Shown piece by piece: positions 54,744-63,213 of a stretch of 64,000 nucleotides of DNA. Source of the stretch: Agromyces larvae (GTDB taxonomy: Bacteria; Actinomycetota; Actinomycetes; Actinomycetales; Microbacteriaceae); assembly GCF_022811705.1 (NCBI RefSeq), contig NZ_CP094528.1, positions 372,001 through 436,000 on the forward strand. Direction: 5' to 3'. A model generated the notes under the pieces. The model saw only the letters and a list, made by a program, of their open reading frames with translations. It ran no database searches and was not told the origin of the DNA. Within the stretch, counting starts at the first letter, position 1, and every line of letters begins with the position of its first letter. The translations under genes and the position numbers were made by a program.

Positions 54744-55532
54744 ATGACGCAGTTGCGAGCCGTGGTGACGGGAGCCAGTTCGGGGATCGGGGCCGCCACG
54801 GTGCGCGCCTTCCGCGCAGCCGGATGGGAGGTGGTGGCGGTCGCCCGCCGCGAGGAGCGCCTGCGGGTGCTCGCGGCCGAGACCGGGGCATCCGTCGTGG
54901 TCGCCGACGTCACCGACCAGGGCGACGTCGACGCGCTGCGCGACCGGCTGCGCGAGATCGGCCCGATCCATGCGCTGGTGAACAATGCGGGCGGGGCGAA
55001 GGGTCTCGACAGCGTCGAGGCGTCCGACCCCGAGGACTGGCGGTGGATGTTCGAGGTGAACGTGCTCGGCACGAAGCGGGTCATCGGCGCGCTGCTGCCG
55101 TTGCTGCGCGAGGGCGCGGTCGAGCGCGGCGTCGCCGACATCGTGAACCTCACCTCGATCGCGGGGCACGTCGCATACGTGGGCGGCGGCGGCTACAACG
55201 CGGCGAAGTTCGCCGAGCACGCCCTCACCGCGGTGCTGCGGCTCGAGCTGAACGGCGAGCCGATCCGGGTGATCGAGGTCGCGCCGGGCATGGTCAAGAC
55301 CGACGAGTTCGCGCTGGTGCGGTTCGGCGGCGACCGCGAGCGGGCGGACGCGGTCTATTCGGATGTCCCCGAGCCGCTGGTCGCTGAGGACATCGCCGAG
55401 ATCATCGTGGATGCTGCGACGAAGCCCCGGCACGTCGACCTCGACCTGATCGTCGTGAAGCCGGTCGCGCAGTCGGCGCCGCACCTGGTGGCCAAGGGCC
55501 CGCTCACCGTGCGATCGGCGGGTCGGGCATGA
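54744..55532 (+). CDS. Short-chain dehydrogenase/reductase
   Basis: This 262-residue NAD(P)-dependent enzyme has the cofactor motif TGASSGIG (about 9-16), an NNAG motif (VNNAGGAKG), catalytic Ser (NLTSIAGH) and YxxxK (YNAAK). A basic residue after the first strand (ARREERL) suggests NADP. It resembles YdfG-type serine/3-hydroxy acid dehydrogenases. It heads a group with the S51 peptidase and ung; its stop overlaps the S51 ATG. Confidence 0.9.
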   Translation: MTQLRAVVTGASSGIGAATVRAFRAAGWEVVAVARREERLRVLAAETGASVVVADVTDQGDVDALRDRLREIGPIHALVNNAGGAKGLDSVEASDPEDWRWMFEVNVLGTKRVIGALLPLLREGAVERGVADIVNLTSIAGHVAYVGGGGYNAAKFAEHALTAVLRLELNGEPIRVIEVAPGMVKTDEFALVRFGGDRERADAVYSDVPEPLVAEDIAEIIVDAATKPRHVDLDLIVVKPVAQSAPHLVAKGPLTVRSAGRA

Positions 55533-56257
55533 GCGTGCATCTGGTCGGCGGCGGGACGTTCGAACCGACGGATGCGACGGCGCCGATCTGGGCCGGATTC
55601 CGCGACGAGGCGGCGGCGCACGCCGCCCGGGCCGGGCGCGAGGTGCCGCGGATCGCGGTGATCACCGCGCGCAGCGGCGACCCGGCCGCGCAGGCGGTGA
55701 AGATCGTCGCCCTGCTGGAGGGCGCGGGGCCGGTGGAGGCGCGCACCACCGTCGTCCTGGCCGCCGAGGCGGCGGTGTCGGCCGCAGCGCTCGCCGACGT
55801 GGACGGCGTCGTGGTCGGCGGCGGGCATGCGCCGAGCTATCGTGCGGCGGTCGAGCCGGTGTTCGGCGAGCTGCGCCGCCAGGTCGCCGCCGGCGTGCCG
55901 TACCTGGGCTTCTCGGCGGGTGCGATGATCGCCGCCGAGCGTGCGATCATCGGCGGGCGCCGGATCGGCGGGGTCGTCGTCTCGCCCGAGCCGGGCGATC
56001 AGGAACTCGACGAGGTCACGATCGCGCCCGGCATCGGGCTCGTCGACGTCGCGATCGAGGTGCACGTCGCCCAGTGGGGCGCGCTCTCGCGCCTCGTCGC
56101 CGCGGTCGAGGCCGGGCTCGTGGAGGGCGGGCTCGGCATCGACGAGGACACCGCGCTCGTCGTCGGCGACGGCGGGCTGCGGGTCGTCGGGGCCGGGAGC
56201 GTCTGGCGGGTGCTGCCCGGCGAGCAGGGCGTGGTCGTCGCGACGATGGGAGCCTGA
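55529..56257 (+). CDS. Type 1 glutamine amidotransferase-like (peptidase S51) protein
   Basis: This 242-residue cytoplasmic protein has the S51 nucleophile elbow GFSAGAM and a preceding VVGGGHAPSY segment, as in dipeptidase E and cyanophycinase relatives. Substrate is unknown; no cyanophycin synthetase is nearby. ATG overlaps the SDR stop by 4 bp, and ung starts 3 nt after its stop. Confidence 0.8.
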   Translation: MSVHLVGGGTFEPTDATAPIWAGFRDEAAAHAARAGREVPRIAVITARSGDPAAQAVKIVALLEGAGPVEARTTVVLAAEAAVSAAALADVDGVVVGGGHAPSYRAAVEPVFGELRRQVAAGVPYLGFSAGAMIAAERAIIGGRRIGGVVVSPEPGDQELDEVTIAPGIGLVDVAIEVHVAQWGALSRLVAAVEAGLVEGGLGIDEDTALVVGDGGLRVVGAGSVWRVLPGEQGVVVATMGA

Positions 56258-56260
56258 GGC

Positions 56261-56953
56261 GTGCCGAAGACGCTGCCCGAGCTCGCCGAGGCCGGGCTCA
56301 TGGATCCCGGCTGGGCCGACGCCCTCGCTCCGGTCGCGGGCGACATCGCCCGGATGGGCGACTTCCTGCGCGCCGAGACGGCCGCCGGCCGCGGGTACCT
56401 GCCCGCGGGCGACCACGTGCTGCGTGCGTTCGCGGCGCCGTTCTCCGACGTGCGGGTGCTCATCGTCGGCCAGGACCCGTACCCCACCCCGGGGCATCCG
56501 ATCGGCCTGTCCTTCGCGGTGGAGCAGCACGTGCGCCCGATCCCGCGGAGCCTGCAGAACATCTATCGCGAACTCGCCGACGACCTCGGCGTGCACCCGC
56601 CCGCGCACGGCGACCTGTCGGCCTGGACCCGCAACGGCGTCATGCTGCTGAACCGCGTGCTCACCGTGCGGCCGGGTGCGCCCGCCTCGCACCGCGGCGC
56701 CGGATGGGAGGCCGTGACCGACCACGCGATCCGCGCCCTCGTCGCGCGAGGCACGCCGATGGTCGCGATCCTCTGGGGGCGCGACGCGCAGTCGCTGAAG
56801 CCGCTGCTCGACGGCACGCCCGCGATCGAGTCGGTGCACCCCAGCCCGCTGTCGGCCTCGCGCGGCTTCTTCGGATCCCGGCCGTTCAGCCGCGCCAACG
56901 CGCTGCTCGCCCAGCGCGGCGGGCGACCCGTGGACTGGAGCCTGGAACCGTGA
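56261..56953 (+). CDS. ung: Uracil-DNA glycosylase, family 1
   Basis: This 230-residue base-excision repair enzyme removes uracil from DNA. The catalytic water-activating motif GQDPYP (Asp72), the Ser-Pro loop with [18 protein letters not shown] and the minor-groove loop [11 protein letters not shown] (His193) are all present. GTG 56261 follows the S51 stop by 3 nt. Length is normal. Confidence 0.95.
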   Translation: MPKTLPELAEAGLMDPGWADALAPVAGDIARMGDFLRAETAAGRGYLPAGDHVLRAFAAPFSDVRVLIVGQDPYPTPGHPIGLSFAVEQHVRPIPRSLQNIYRELADDLGVHPPAHGDLSAWTRNGVMLLNRVLTVRPGAPASHRGAGWEAVTDHAIRALVARGTPMVAILWGRDAQSLKPLLDGTPAIESVHPSPLSASRGFFGSRPFSRANALLAQRGGRPVDWSLEP

Positions 56954-57012
56954 CCGCGGAGCATCCGATCGCCCCCGCCGGCCCGGCCGCCTGCCGGGCC
57001 GGCCGTCCGGAG

Positions 57013-57018
57013 TAGGGT
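57013..57018 (+). promoter_or_regulatory. -10 box TAGGGT of the acetyltransferase gene
   Basis: Predicted start 57025, one base before ATG 57026. It rules against the GTG at 57017, which overlaps the box. Confidence 0.5.
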
Positions 57019-57025
57019 GGGCGCC

Positions 57026-57604
57026 ATGCTCGAGGAGGAATACCAGGAGCGCCGGGTGCTGCCGCCCCACCTGCGCGCGCCCGAGCCGGCCGAACGGCCG
57101 TTCGCGTTCGCGATCCGCGACGCCGTCGCCGCCGACCTGCCGAGCGTGCGGGAGATCTACAACTACTACGTCGCCAACTCCACCGTCACCTTCGACGAGG
57201 ACGCGATGACCCTGCGCGAGTGGAAGCAGAAATTCGCGTACCTGCACAAGCTCGGCATGCCGTTCCTCGTCGCCGAGTCGCCCACCGGGCAGCTGCTCGG
57301 CTACGCGCTCGTGCAGCCGTGGAAGCAGAAGCGCGCCTACCGGTTCACCGTCGAGAACTCGATCTACCTCGGCCCCGCGGCCTCGGGCAAGGGACTCGGG
57401 AAGGCGCTGCTCGCCGAGCTCATCGCCCGATCGAAGGCCGCCGGGCTGAAGGAGATGATCGCCGTCATCGCCGACCAGGGCGCCGAGGCGTCCATCGGGC
57501 TGCACGAGAAGTTCGGGTTCACCGAGATCGGCCGCATGGGCAAGGTCGGCTTCAAGTTCGACCGGTGGCTCGGCACGGTGCTCATGCAGCGGTCGCTGAA
57601 GTGA
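57026..57604 (+). CDS. GNAT acetyltransferase, phosphinothricin N-acetyltransferase-like
   Basis: This 192-residue protein has an N-terminal extension of about 27 residues and then a GNAT domain: AIRDAVAADLPSVREIYNYYVANSTVTFDE is the Pat/YncA signature, and YLGPAASGKGLGKALLAELI is the acetyl-CoA loop (variant of Q/RxxGxG/A). Substrates may include methionine-sulfone or phosphinothricin-like compounds, inferred from the family. GTGA overlap joins it to the amidase. Confidence 0.88.
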   Translation: MLEEEYQERRVLPPHLRAPEPAERPFAFAIRDAVAADLPSVREIYNYYVANSTVTFDEDAMTLREWKQKFAYLHKLGMPFLVAESPTGQLLGYALVQPWKQKRAYRFTVENSIYLGPAASGKGLGKALLAELIARSKAAGLKEMIAVIADQGAEASIGLHEKFGFTEIGRMGKVGFKFDRWLGTVLMQRSLK

Positions 57605-59094
57605 GCGACGACGTGCGCGGTGCGACCGGCGCCGCGGCCGGCGCCGGCGCTGCGCCCGGCGCACCCGGCGCCGCCGCGCCGCACGAGCGGACCGCGCTCG
57701 ACCTGCACACCGCGCTGCAGCGCGGCCGGCTGTCGCCGACCGAGGTCGCCGAATGGTTCCTGGAGCGCATCGACCGGCTCGGTGACGACGTCGGCGCGTT
57801 CGCCGAGATCACCCCCGAGCGGGCGCTCGAGCGCGCCCGCCACGTCGAACGCGAGGTGCCGAAGGCCGCGCCGCTGTGGGGCATGCCGCTCGCCGACAAG
57901 GACCTGCACTCGCGCGCGGGCGTGCCGACCCGGTTCGGGTCGCGGGCGTTCGCCGACCACGTGCCCGACGAGTCCGACGACCTCGTGCTCGATCTCGATC
58001 GCGCGGGCGCGGTGAGCCTCGGCAAGACCGCCACCCCCGAGTTCGGCCTGCCCTCGTACACCGAGCCCGTCGGCGCGCCGCCGGCGCGCTCGCCGTGGGA
58101 TGCGCGGCTCGGCGCCGGCGGGTCGAGCGGGGGAGCGGCCGCCGCCGTCGCGGCGGGCCTGCTGCCGTTCGCGACCGGCTCCGACGGCGGCGGGTCGGTG
58201 CGCATCCCGGCCGCATCCTGCGGCCTGGTCGGGGTGAAGCCGTCGCGCGGTCGCGTCCCGTCGGGCTCGGGGCTGGGCGGGCTGGCGGGCCTCAGCGTCG
58301 TCGGGCCGCTCGCCCGCACGGTCGCCGACGCGGCCCTGCTGCTCGACGGCGTGATGGCGCCGGCCGGATACCCCGTCCAGCACCGATTCGCGGTGCGGGC
58401 GCCCGGCAGCGACGGGCCGTACCTCGGCGACGCGCTGTGCGGGGAGGGGCGATTCCAGATCGGGGTCCTGACCGACTCACCCTGGGACGACGCCTACGAC
58501 ATCGAGATCGCCCCCGAGTCGCGCGACGCGCTCGCGCACGCGGTCACCCTGCTCGACCGGCTCGGGCACGGCGTCGACGAGCTCGTGCGCGCGCCCGAGC
58601 CCGGGTACCCCGCGGCGTTCCGCACGATCTGGCAGGCGTCGGCGGCGACGATCCCGCTCGAGGGCGAGGCGCTGGGGCTCGTCGAACCGCTCACCGCCTG
58701 GCTCGTCGATCGGGGCCGCGCGCTCGGCGCCCGCGATCTCGCCGACGCGCTCGCCTGGCTCGCGGGGTTCGAGCGCCGCACCATCGGCCGGTTCGCGGCG
58801 TACGACGCGGTGCTCACGCCGGCGCTCGCGCTCACCCCGCGGCCGGTCGGCTGGTACGACGCGGCCGACGGCGAGCGCAACTTCGCCCAGCAGGTGCAGT
58901 TCACGCCGTTCACCTCGTTCGTGAACGTCGCCGGGCTGCCGGCGATCTCGCTGCCGGTGCACACGACCGCGACGGGGTTCCCGATGTCGGTGCAGCTCAT
59001 CGGGCGCCCGGGCGGCGAGGCGACCCTCTTCGCGCTCGCCGCGCAGCTCGAGCGGGTGGCGCGGCTCGCCGGGCGGCGCCCGCCCGTGTGGTGA
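57601..59094 (+). CDS. Amidase signature family protein
   Basis: This 497-residue hydrolase has the Ser-cisSer-Lys triad: Lys in MPLADKDLHSRAG, cis-Ser region GAGGSSGGAAAAVAAG, and nucleophile region GSDGGGSVRIPAASCGLVG. The first 30 residues are Ala/Gly-rich and disordered. It could act as amidase or an Asp/Glu-tRNA amidotransferase-like enzyme; no gatB/gatC lie nearby, so a free amidase is favoured. Start is GTG 57601 inside the GNAT stop. Confidence 0.88.
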   Translation: MSDDVRGATGAAAGAGAAPGAPGAAAPHERTALDLHTALQRGRLSPTEVAEWFLERIDRLGDDVGAFAEITPERALERARHVEREVPKAAPLWGMPLADKDLHSRAGVPTRFGSRAFADHVPDESDDLVLDLDRAGAVSLGKTATPEFGLPSYTEPVGAPPARSPWDARLGAGGSSGGAAAAVAAGLLPFATGSDGGGSVRIPAASCGLVGVKPSRGRVPSGSGLGGLAGLSVVGPLARTVADAALLLDGVMAPAGYPVQHRFAVRAPGSDGPYLGDALCGEGRFQIGVLTDSPWDDAYDIEIAPESRDALAHAVTLLDRLGHGVDELVRAPEPGYPAAFRTIWQASAATIPLEGEALGLVEPLTAWLVDRGRALGARDLADALAWLAGFERRTIGRFAAYDAVLTPALALTPRPVGWYDAADGERNFAQQVQFTPFTSFVNVAGLPAISLPVHTTATGFPMSVQLIGRPGGEATLFALAAQLERVARLAGRRPPVW

Positions 59095-59155
59095 GCGGGC
59101 GGCGTCGGCTCATGCGGTGAGCGGCGGCGTCGGCTCCTGCGGTGAGCGGGCGGCG
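59090..59155. repeat. Tandem duplication at the amidase 3' end
   Basis: Two copies of a 25-26 bp unit (start GGTGAGCGGGCGGCGTCGG) and 15 bp of a third. The flanking GGGCGGCGCCCGCCCGTG appears both at 59071 and at 59148, so the whole block looks like a decayed duplication of the gene end. The array spans the amidase stop codon. Confidence 0.75.
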
Positions 59156-59214
59156 CCCGCCCGTGCGCGTCGGCGGCGAACGACGATGCGACCCACGCAC
59201 CGCGTGTGCGACAC

Positions 59215-59233
59215 TTAGGTAATGCTCACCTCA
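59215..59233. promoter_or_regulatory. DtxR/IdeR-type iron box overlapping the SIP start
   Basis: The 19-bp site starting TTAGGTAATGCTCACC matches 15 of 19 positions of the classic iron box (TTAGGTTAGGCTAACCTAA). It covers the ATG at 59222 and the predicted transcript start, so a bound iron-loaded repressor would block the whole operon. GACACT at 59209-59214 is a plausible -10. Confidence 0.7.
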
Positions 59234-60160
59234 CTCGCCGTCGGCACCGAGGTTCGTCCCGCCTACCGCTCGTACCGCGTCGCCGTGCGACGTGCCGAGC
59301 GCATCGCGCCGAGCTTCGTCCGCGTCACGTTCACGGGCGACGAACTCGGGCTCTTCGGCACCGCGGGGCTCGACCAGCGGGTGAAAGTCGTGCTGCCGCT
59401 GCCCGACGACCTGGTCGCCACCGGCGACGGGTTCGCGTCGTTCCCGACCGGCGACGACTGGTACACGCGCTGGCGCGAACTGCCCGAGGCGCGGCGCAAC
59501 ACGTTCCGCACCTACACGGTGCGCGCGGTACGGCCCGCCGAGCGCGAGGTCGACGTCGACTTCGTGCTGCACGGCGAGACCGGCCCGGCGTCGCGGTGGG
59601 TCTCCCGGGCGCAGCCCGGCGACGAGGCGGTGCTGATCGGCCCCGACGAGCGTTCGACGGGCCGCGCGCTCGGCATCGACTGGCGGCCCGGCGAGGTCGA
59701 GACCGTGCTGATGGCCGGCGACGAGACCGCCGCGCCCGCGATCTGCGCGATCCTCGAAGCTCTGCCGCGCGACGCGCGCGGCTGCGCGTTCATCGAGGTG
59801 CCGAGCGAGGGCGACGTGCTCGACGTCGACGCACCCGACGGCGTCTCGGTGCGCTGGCTGCCGCGCGGCGAGCACGCGGCCCACGGCGACCGGCTCGTGC
59901 CGGCGGTGCGCGACGGCGCGGCCCGCATCATGAGCGCACCCGGCGAGGTCGTCGACCTCGACGACGTCGACGTCGACGCCGAACTGCTGTGGGACGTGCC
60001 CGAGGGGCGCAGCCTCGACGGCGGCGTCTACGCCTGGGTCGCCGGCGAGGCATCCGTCGTGAAATCGATCCGCCGCTACCTGGTCTCCGAGGCGGGCCTC
60101 GACCGCCGCCGCGTCGCGTTCATGGGCTACTGGCGGCTCGGGCGCTCCGAGCTCGACTGA
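59222..60160 (+). CDS. Siderophore-interacting protein (ferric-siderophore reductase)
   Basis: This 312-residue flavoprotein has the FAD-binding beta barrel with RTYTVRAV (RxYT motif), [14 protein letters not shown], and an NAD(P)H/SIP domain ending [18 protein letters not shown] and FMGYWRLG. It releases iron from siderophores in the cytoplasm by reduction (ViuB/YqjH class). It heads an operon with two permeases and an ATPase. The 5' end overlaps the iron box. Confidence 0.93.
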   Translation: MLTSLAVGTEVRPAYRSYRVAVRRAERIAPSFVRVTFTGDELGLFGTAGLDQRVKVVLPLPDDLVATGDGFASFPTGDDWYTRWRELPEARRNTFRTYTVRAVRPAEREVDVDFVLHGETGPASRWVSRAQPGDEAVLIGPDERSTGRALGIDWRPGEVETVLMAGDETAAPAICAILEALPRDARGCAFIEVPSEGDVLDVDAPDGVSVRWLPRGEHAAHGDRLVPAVRDGAARIMSAPGEVVDLDDVDVDAELLWDVPEGRSLDGGVYAWVAGEASVVKSIRRYLVSEAGLDRRRVAFMGYWRLGRSELD

Positions 60161-60164
60161 GCGG

Positions 60165-61220
60165 ATGTCCCGCACCCTCGATCCCGTCTCCGCGCCGGGC
60201 GCCGCAGCGGCGCCGGGTCGCGCCCGCCGGACCCCCCGCGCGGCGCGGCGACTGCTCGCGGTGGCGCTGTCGCTCGTCGTGCTCGTGGCCGCCGTGTGGG
60301 CGAGCCTCGCGTTCGGCGTGCGCGCGATCGACCCGGGCGCGGTCTGGCAGGCGTTGGTCGCCCCCGTCGAGGGCGATCGGGCGCACGAGATCGTGCTCGA
60401 GCTCCGCGTGCCGCGCACCGTCATCGGCCTGCTCGCGGGCGTCGCGTTCGCGCTCGCCGGGGCCCTCATCCAGGGCGTGACCCGCAATCCGATCGCCGAC
60501 CCCGGTCTGCTCGGCATCAACTCGGGCGCCGCGTTCGCCGTGGTGCTCGCGATCCAGCTGCTGGGGCTCACCGAGCCGGCCGCGTACGTGTGGTTCGCGT
60601 TCGCGGGTGCCGCGGCGGCGGCCGCCGCCGTGTTCGCGATCGGCGCCGCCCGCCCCGACCGGCTCGCGCTGGTCGGTGCGGCGATGACCGCGCTCATCAC
60701 CCCGCTCACGACGCTCGTGCTGCTCGGCGACATCGAGACGTTCGACCAGTACCGGTTCTGGGTCGTGGGCTCGCTCACCGGGCGGGGCCTGTCGACGGCC
60801 GCGGTGCTGTGGCCGTTCGTCGTGGTCGGTGCGGTGCTGGCGATCGCGCTCGCGCACCGCATCAACGGGCTCGCGCTGGGCGACGACGTCGCGCGCGGGC
60901 TGGGGCAGCGGGTCGGCACGACGCGGGCCGTCGCCGCGGTCGCGATCGTCGTGCTGGCCGGCACCGGGGCCGCCCTGGCCGGCCCGATCGCACTGGTGGG
61001 GCTCGTCGTGCCGCACGCCGCCCGTCGGCTCGTCGGGTCGGATGCCCGCTGGGTGATCGCCTGCTCGATCGTGCTCGGGCCTGCGATGCTGCTCATCGCC
61101 GACGTCGTCGGCCGCCTCGTCGGTGCGCCGGGCGAGCTCGAGGCCGGTGTGGTGGCCGCGGTGATCGGCGCCCCCGTGCTCATCGCGGTCGCCCGCAGCC
61201 GCAGCGTGGTGGGGGTGTGA
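60165..61220 (+). CDS. Iron-siderophore ABC transporter permease, first subunit (FecCD family)
   Basis: This 351-residue permease has about ten helices. LRVPRTVIGLLAGVAFALAG, IQGVTRNPIADPGLLGINSGAAF and GPIALVGLVVPHAARRLVG are FecCD signatures, the last being the ATPase-contact loop. It lies 4 nt after the SIP stop and 1 nt before the second permease, so one operon. The two permeases should form a heterodimer. Confidence 0.93.
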   Translation: MSRTLDPVSAPGAAAAPGRARRTPRAARRLLAVALSLVVLVAAVWASLAFGVRAIDPGAVWQALVAPVEGDRAHEIVLELRVPRTVIGLLAGVAFALAGALIQGVTRNPIADPGLLGINSGAAFAVVLAIQLLGLTEPAAYVWFAFAGAAAAAAAVFAIGAARPDRLALVGAAMTALITPLTTLVLLGDIETFDQYRFWVVGSLTGRGLSTAAVLWPFVVVGAVLAIALAHRINGLALGDDVARGLGQRVGTTRAVAAVAIVVLAGTGAALAGPIALVGLVVPHAARRLVGSDARWVIACSIVLGPAMLLIADVVGRLVGAPGELEAGVVAAVIGAPVLIAVARSRSVVGV

Positions 61221-61221
61221 G

Positions 61222-62337
61222 ATGACGGCACCGATCGCTCCTGCGCCGCGTTCGACGCGGCCGTCGGGAGGCGCACCCGGCGCGATCTCCGATGCGGCCC
61301 GGCCCGGGGCGTCCGAGACGCTCGCGACGATCGCCGCGGTGCGTCGCGCCCGGCGCCGGCGGGTCTCCTGGGTGCTCGCCGGATGCCTCGCGCTGCTGCT
61401 CGCGGTCGGCGCGATCGCCCTCGTGCTCGGCGCGGCCGACGTCTCGGCGGACCGGGTCTTCCTCGCCCTCATCGGGCTCGGCGACGAGGGCGACCGGTTC
61501 GTCGTGATGCGGCTGCGGGTGCCGCGCATCCTCGCCGCGATCGTGTGCGGTGTGGCGTTCGCCCTGGCGGGCGCGGTCTTCCAGGCGGTGCTGCGCAACC
61601 CGCTCGCGAGCCCCGACATCCTCGGCATCTCGGGCGGCGCGAGTCTCGGCGCCGTGTGGGCGCTGCTCGTCCTCGGCCTCGGCGGGGCCGCGGTGTCGGG
61701 CATCGCGTTCGTCGCGGCGCTCGCCGTCGCGGTCGCCATCTGGGCGCTCGCCTGGCGTCAGGGGCTGCACGGCATCCGCTTCGTGCTGGTCGGCGTGGGC
61801 TTCGCGTACGTCACCGGGTCGCTCGTCGCGTGGCTGCTCACCCGCGCCGAGGTGCGCCAGGCGCAGTCCGCGCTCGCGTGGACGGTCGGCAGCGTCGCGG
61901 ACGTGCGCGGCGACGAGCTCGGATGGCTGGCGGCCGCGGTCGCGGTCGGATGCATCGTGGTGGCGGCGCTCGCCCGCCGGCTGGGGGTGCTCGCACTCGG
62001 CGACGATCATGCGCGCGGGCTCGGCGTCGCCGCCGACCGCACCCGCATCGTGCTGCTGCTGGTCGCGGTCGCACTGGTCGCGCTCGCGACCGCTGCCGCG
62101 GGCCCGATCGCGTTCGTGGCCCTCGTCGCCCCGGCGATCGCCCGCGCCCTCACCGGCGGGGGCGCCGCGCTCGCGGCGTCCGCGGCGACCGGTGCCGCGC
62201 TCACGCTGACCGCCGACGTGATCGGCCAGTACGCCCTGCCCGGCATCGTGGCCCCCGTCGGCATCGTCACGGGCGTGATCGGTGCCCCCTACCTGCTGTG
62301 GCTGCTGGCCACCACCGAGAGGAGGCGACGCGCATGA
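61222..62337 (+). CDS. Iron-siderophore ABC transporter permease, second subunit (FecCD family)
   Basis: This 371-residue permease has a cytoplasmic N-terminus of about 45 residues and about ten helices, with the FecCD marks RVPRILAAIVCGVAFALAGA, FQAVLRNPLASPDILGISGGASL and GPIAFVALVAPAIARALTGG. Its stop overlaps the ATPase ATG (ATGA). Together with the first permease it forms the membrane channel. Confidence 0.93.
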   Translation: MTAPIAPAPRSTRPSGGAPGAISDAARPGASETLATIAAVRRARRRRVSWVLAGCLALLLAVGAIALVLGAADVSADRVFLALIGLGDEGDRFVVMRLRVPRILAAIVCGVAFALAGAVFQAVLRNPLASPDILGISGGASLGAVWALLVLGLGGAAVSGIAFVAALAVAVAIWALAWRQGLHGIRFVLVGVGFAYVTGSLVAWLLTRAEVRQAQSALAWTVGSVADVRGDELGWLAAAVAVGCIVVAALARRLGVLALGDDHARGLGVAADRTRIVLLLVAVALVALATAAAGPIAFVALVAPAIARALTGGGAALAASAATGAALTLTADVIGQYALPGIVAPVGIVTGVIGAPYLLWLLATTERRRRA

Positions 62338-63182
62338 ACGCGAACGCCGAGTCATCCGCGCCCGCCTCTGACGGCGACCGCACCCTGCGCGCGCACGCCG
62401 TCTCGATCGGGTACGACGGGCGCCGGGTGATCGAGGGGCTCGACCTCGAGATCCCCGAGGGCCGGGTCACCGTCATCGTCGGACCGAACGCGTGCGGCAA
62501 GTCGACCCTGCTGCGCGGGCTCGCCGGGCTGCACCCGCTCGAGGCCGGGCGGGTCACGGTCGGCGGCGCCGATGCGCGGTCGCTCGGCCGGCGACGCTTC
62601 GCGAAGCTCGTCGGCGTGCTGCCGCAGACCTCGGTCGCCCCCGACGGTGTGCGGGTCGCCGAACTCGTCGCCCGCGGTCGGTTCCCGCACCAGGGCTGGT
62701 TCGGCCGGCACTCGAGCGACGACGACGCGGTGGTCGCCGAGGCGCTCGCCGCGACCGGGATCGCCGACCTCGCCGACCGCAGGCTCGAGGAGCTCTCGGG
62801 CGGCCAGCGGCAGCGGGTCTGGATCGCGATGGTGCTCGCGCAGCAGACCGACATCGTGCTGCTGGACGAGCCGACCACCTACCTCGACCTCACGCACCAG
62901 ATCGAACTGCTCGACCTGCTGCGCACGCTGAACCGCGAGCGCGGCACGACGGTCGTGATGGTGCTGCACGAGCTCAACCTCGCCGCCCGCTACGCCGACC
63001 GCATGGTCGTCATGTGCGAGGGGCGCGTGGTCGCCGAGGGGGCGCCTGCCGAGGTCATCACCGACCGTACGGTCGCCGACGCGTTCGGCCTCGAGGCGCA
63101 GATCGTCGTGGACCCGGTGAGCGGGTCGCCGCTCGTGGTGCCGGTCGGGCCGATCGCCGCGCAACGCGGCGTTCCCGCGTGA
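62334..63182 (+). CDS. Iron-siderophore ABC transporter ATPase (FecE-like)
   Basis: This 282-residue ATPase has Walker A GPNACGKST (Ala variant common in FecE), Q-loop LPQTSVAP, signature LSGGQRQRVWIAMVLAQ, Walker B IVLLDEPTTYLDL and switch His in LHELNLAARYAD. SD GAGAGGAGG precedes the ATG. No substrate-binding lipoprotein is found in the operon within the window. Confidence 0.94.
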   Translation: MNANAESSAPASDGDRTLRAHAVSIGYDGRRVIEGLDLEIPEGRVTVIVGPNACGKSTLLRGLAGLHPLEAGRVTVGGADARSLGRRRFAKLVGVLPQTSVAPDGVRVAELVARGRFPHQGWFGRHSSDDDAVVAEALAATGIADLADRRLEELSGGQRQRVWIAMVLAQQTDIVLLDEPTTYLDLTHQIELLDLLRTLNRERGTTVVMVLHELNLAARYADRMVVMCEGRVVAEGAPAEVITDRTVADAFGLEAQIVVDPVSGSPLVVPVGPIAAQRGVPA

Positions 63183-63213
63183 ACCTCGCCCACCGGATCC
63201 GCTCGACCGGGGC

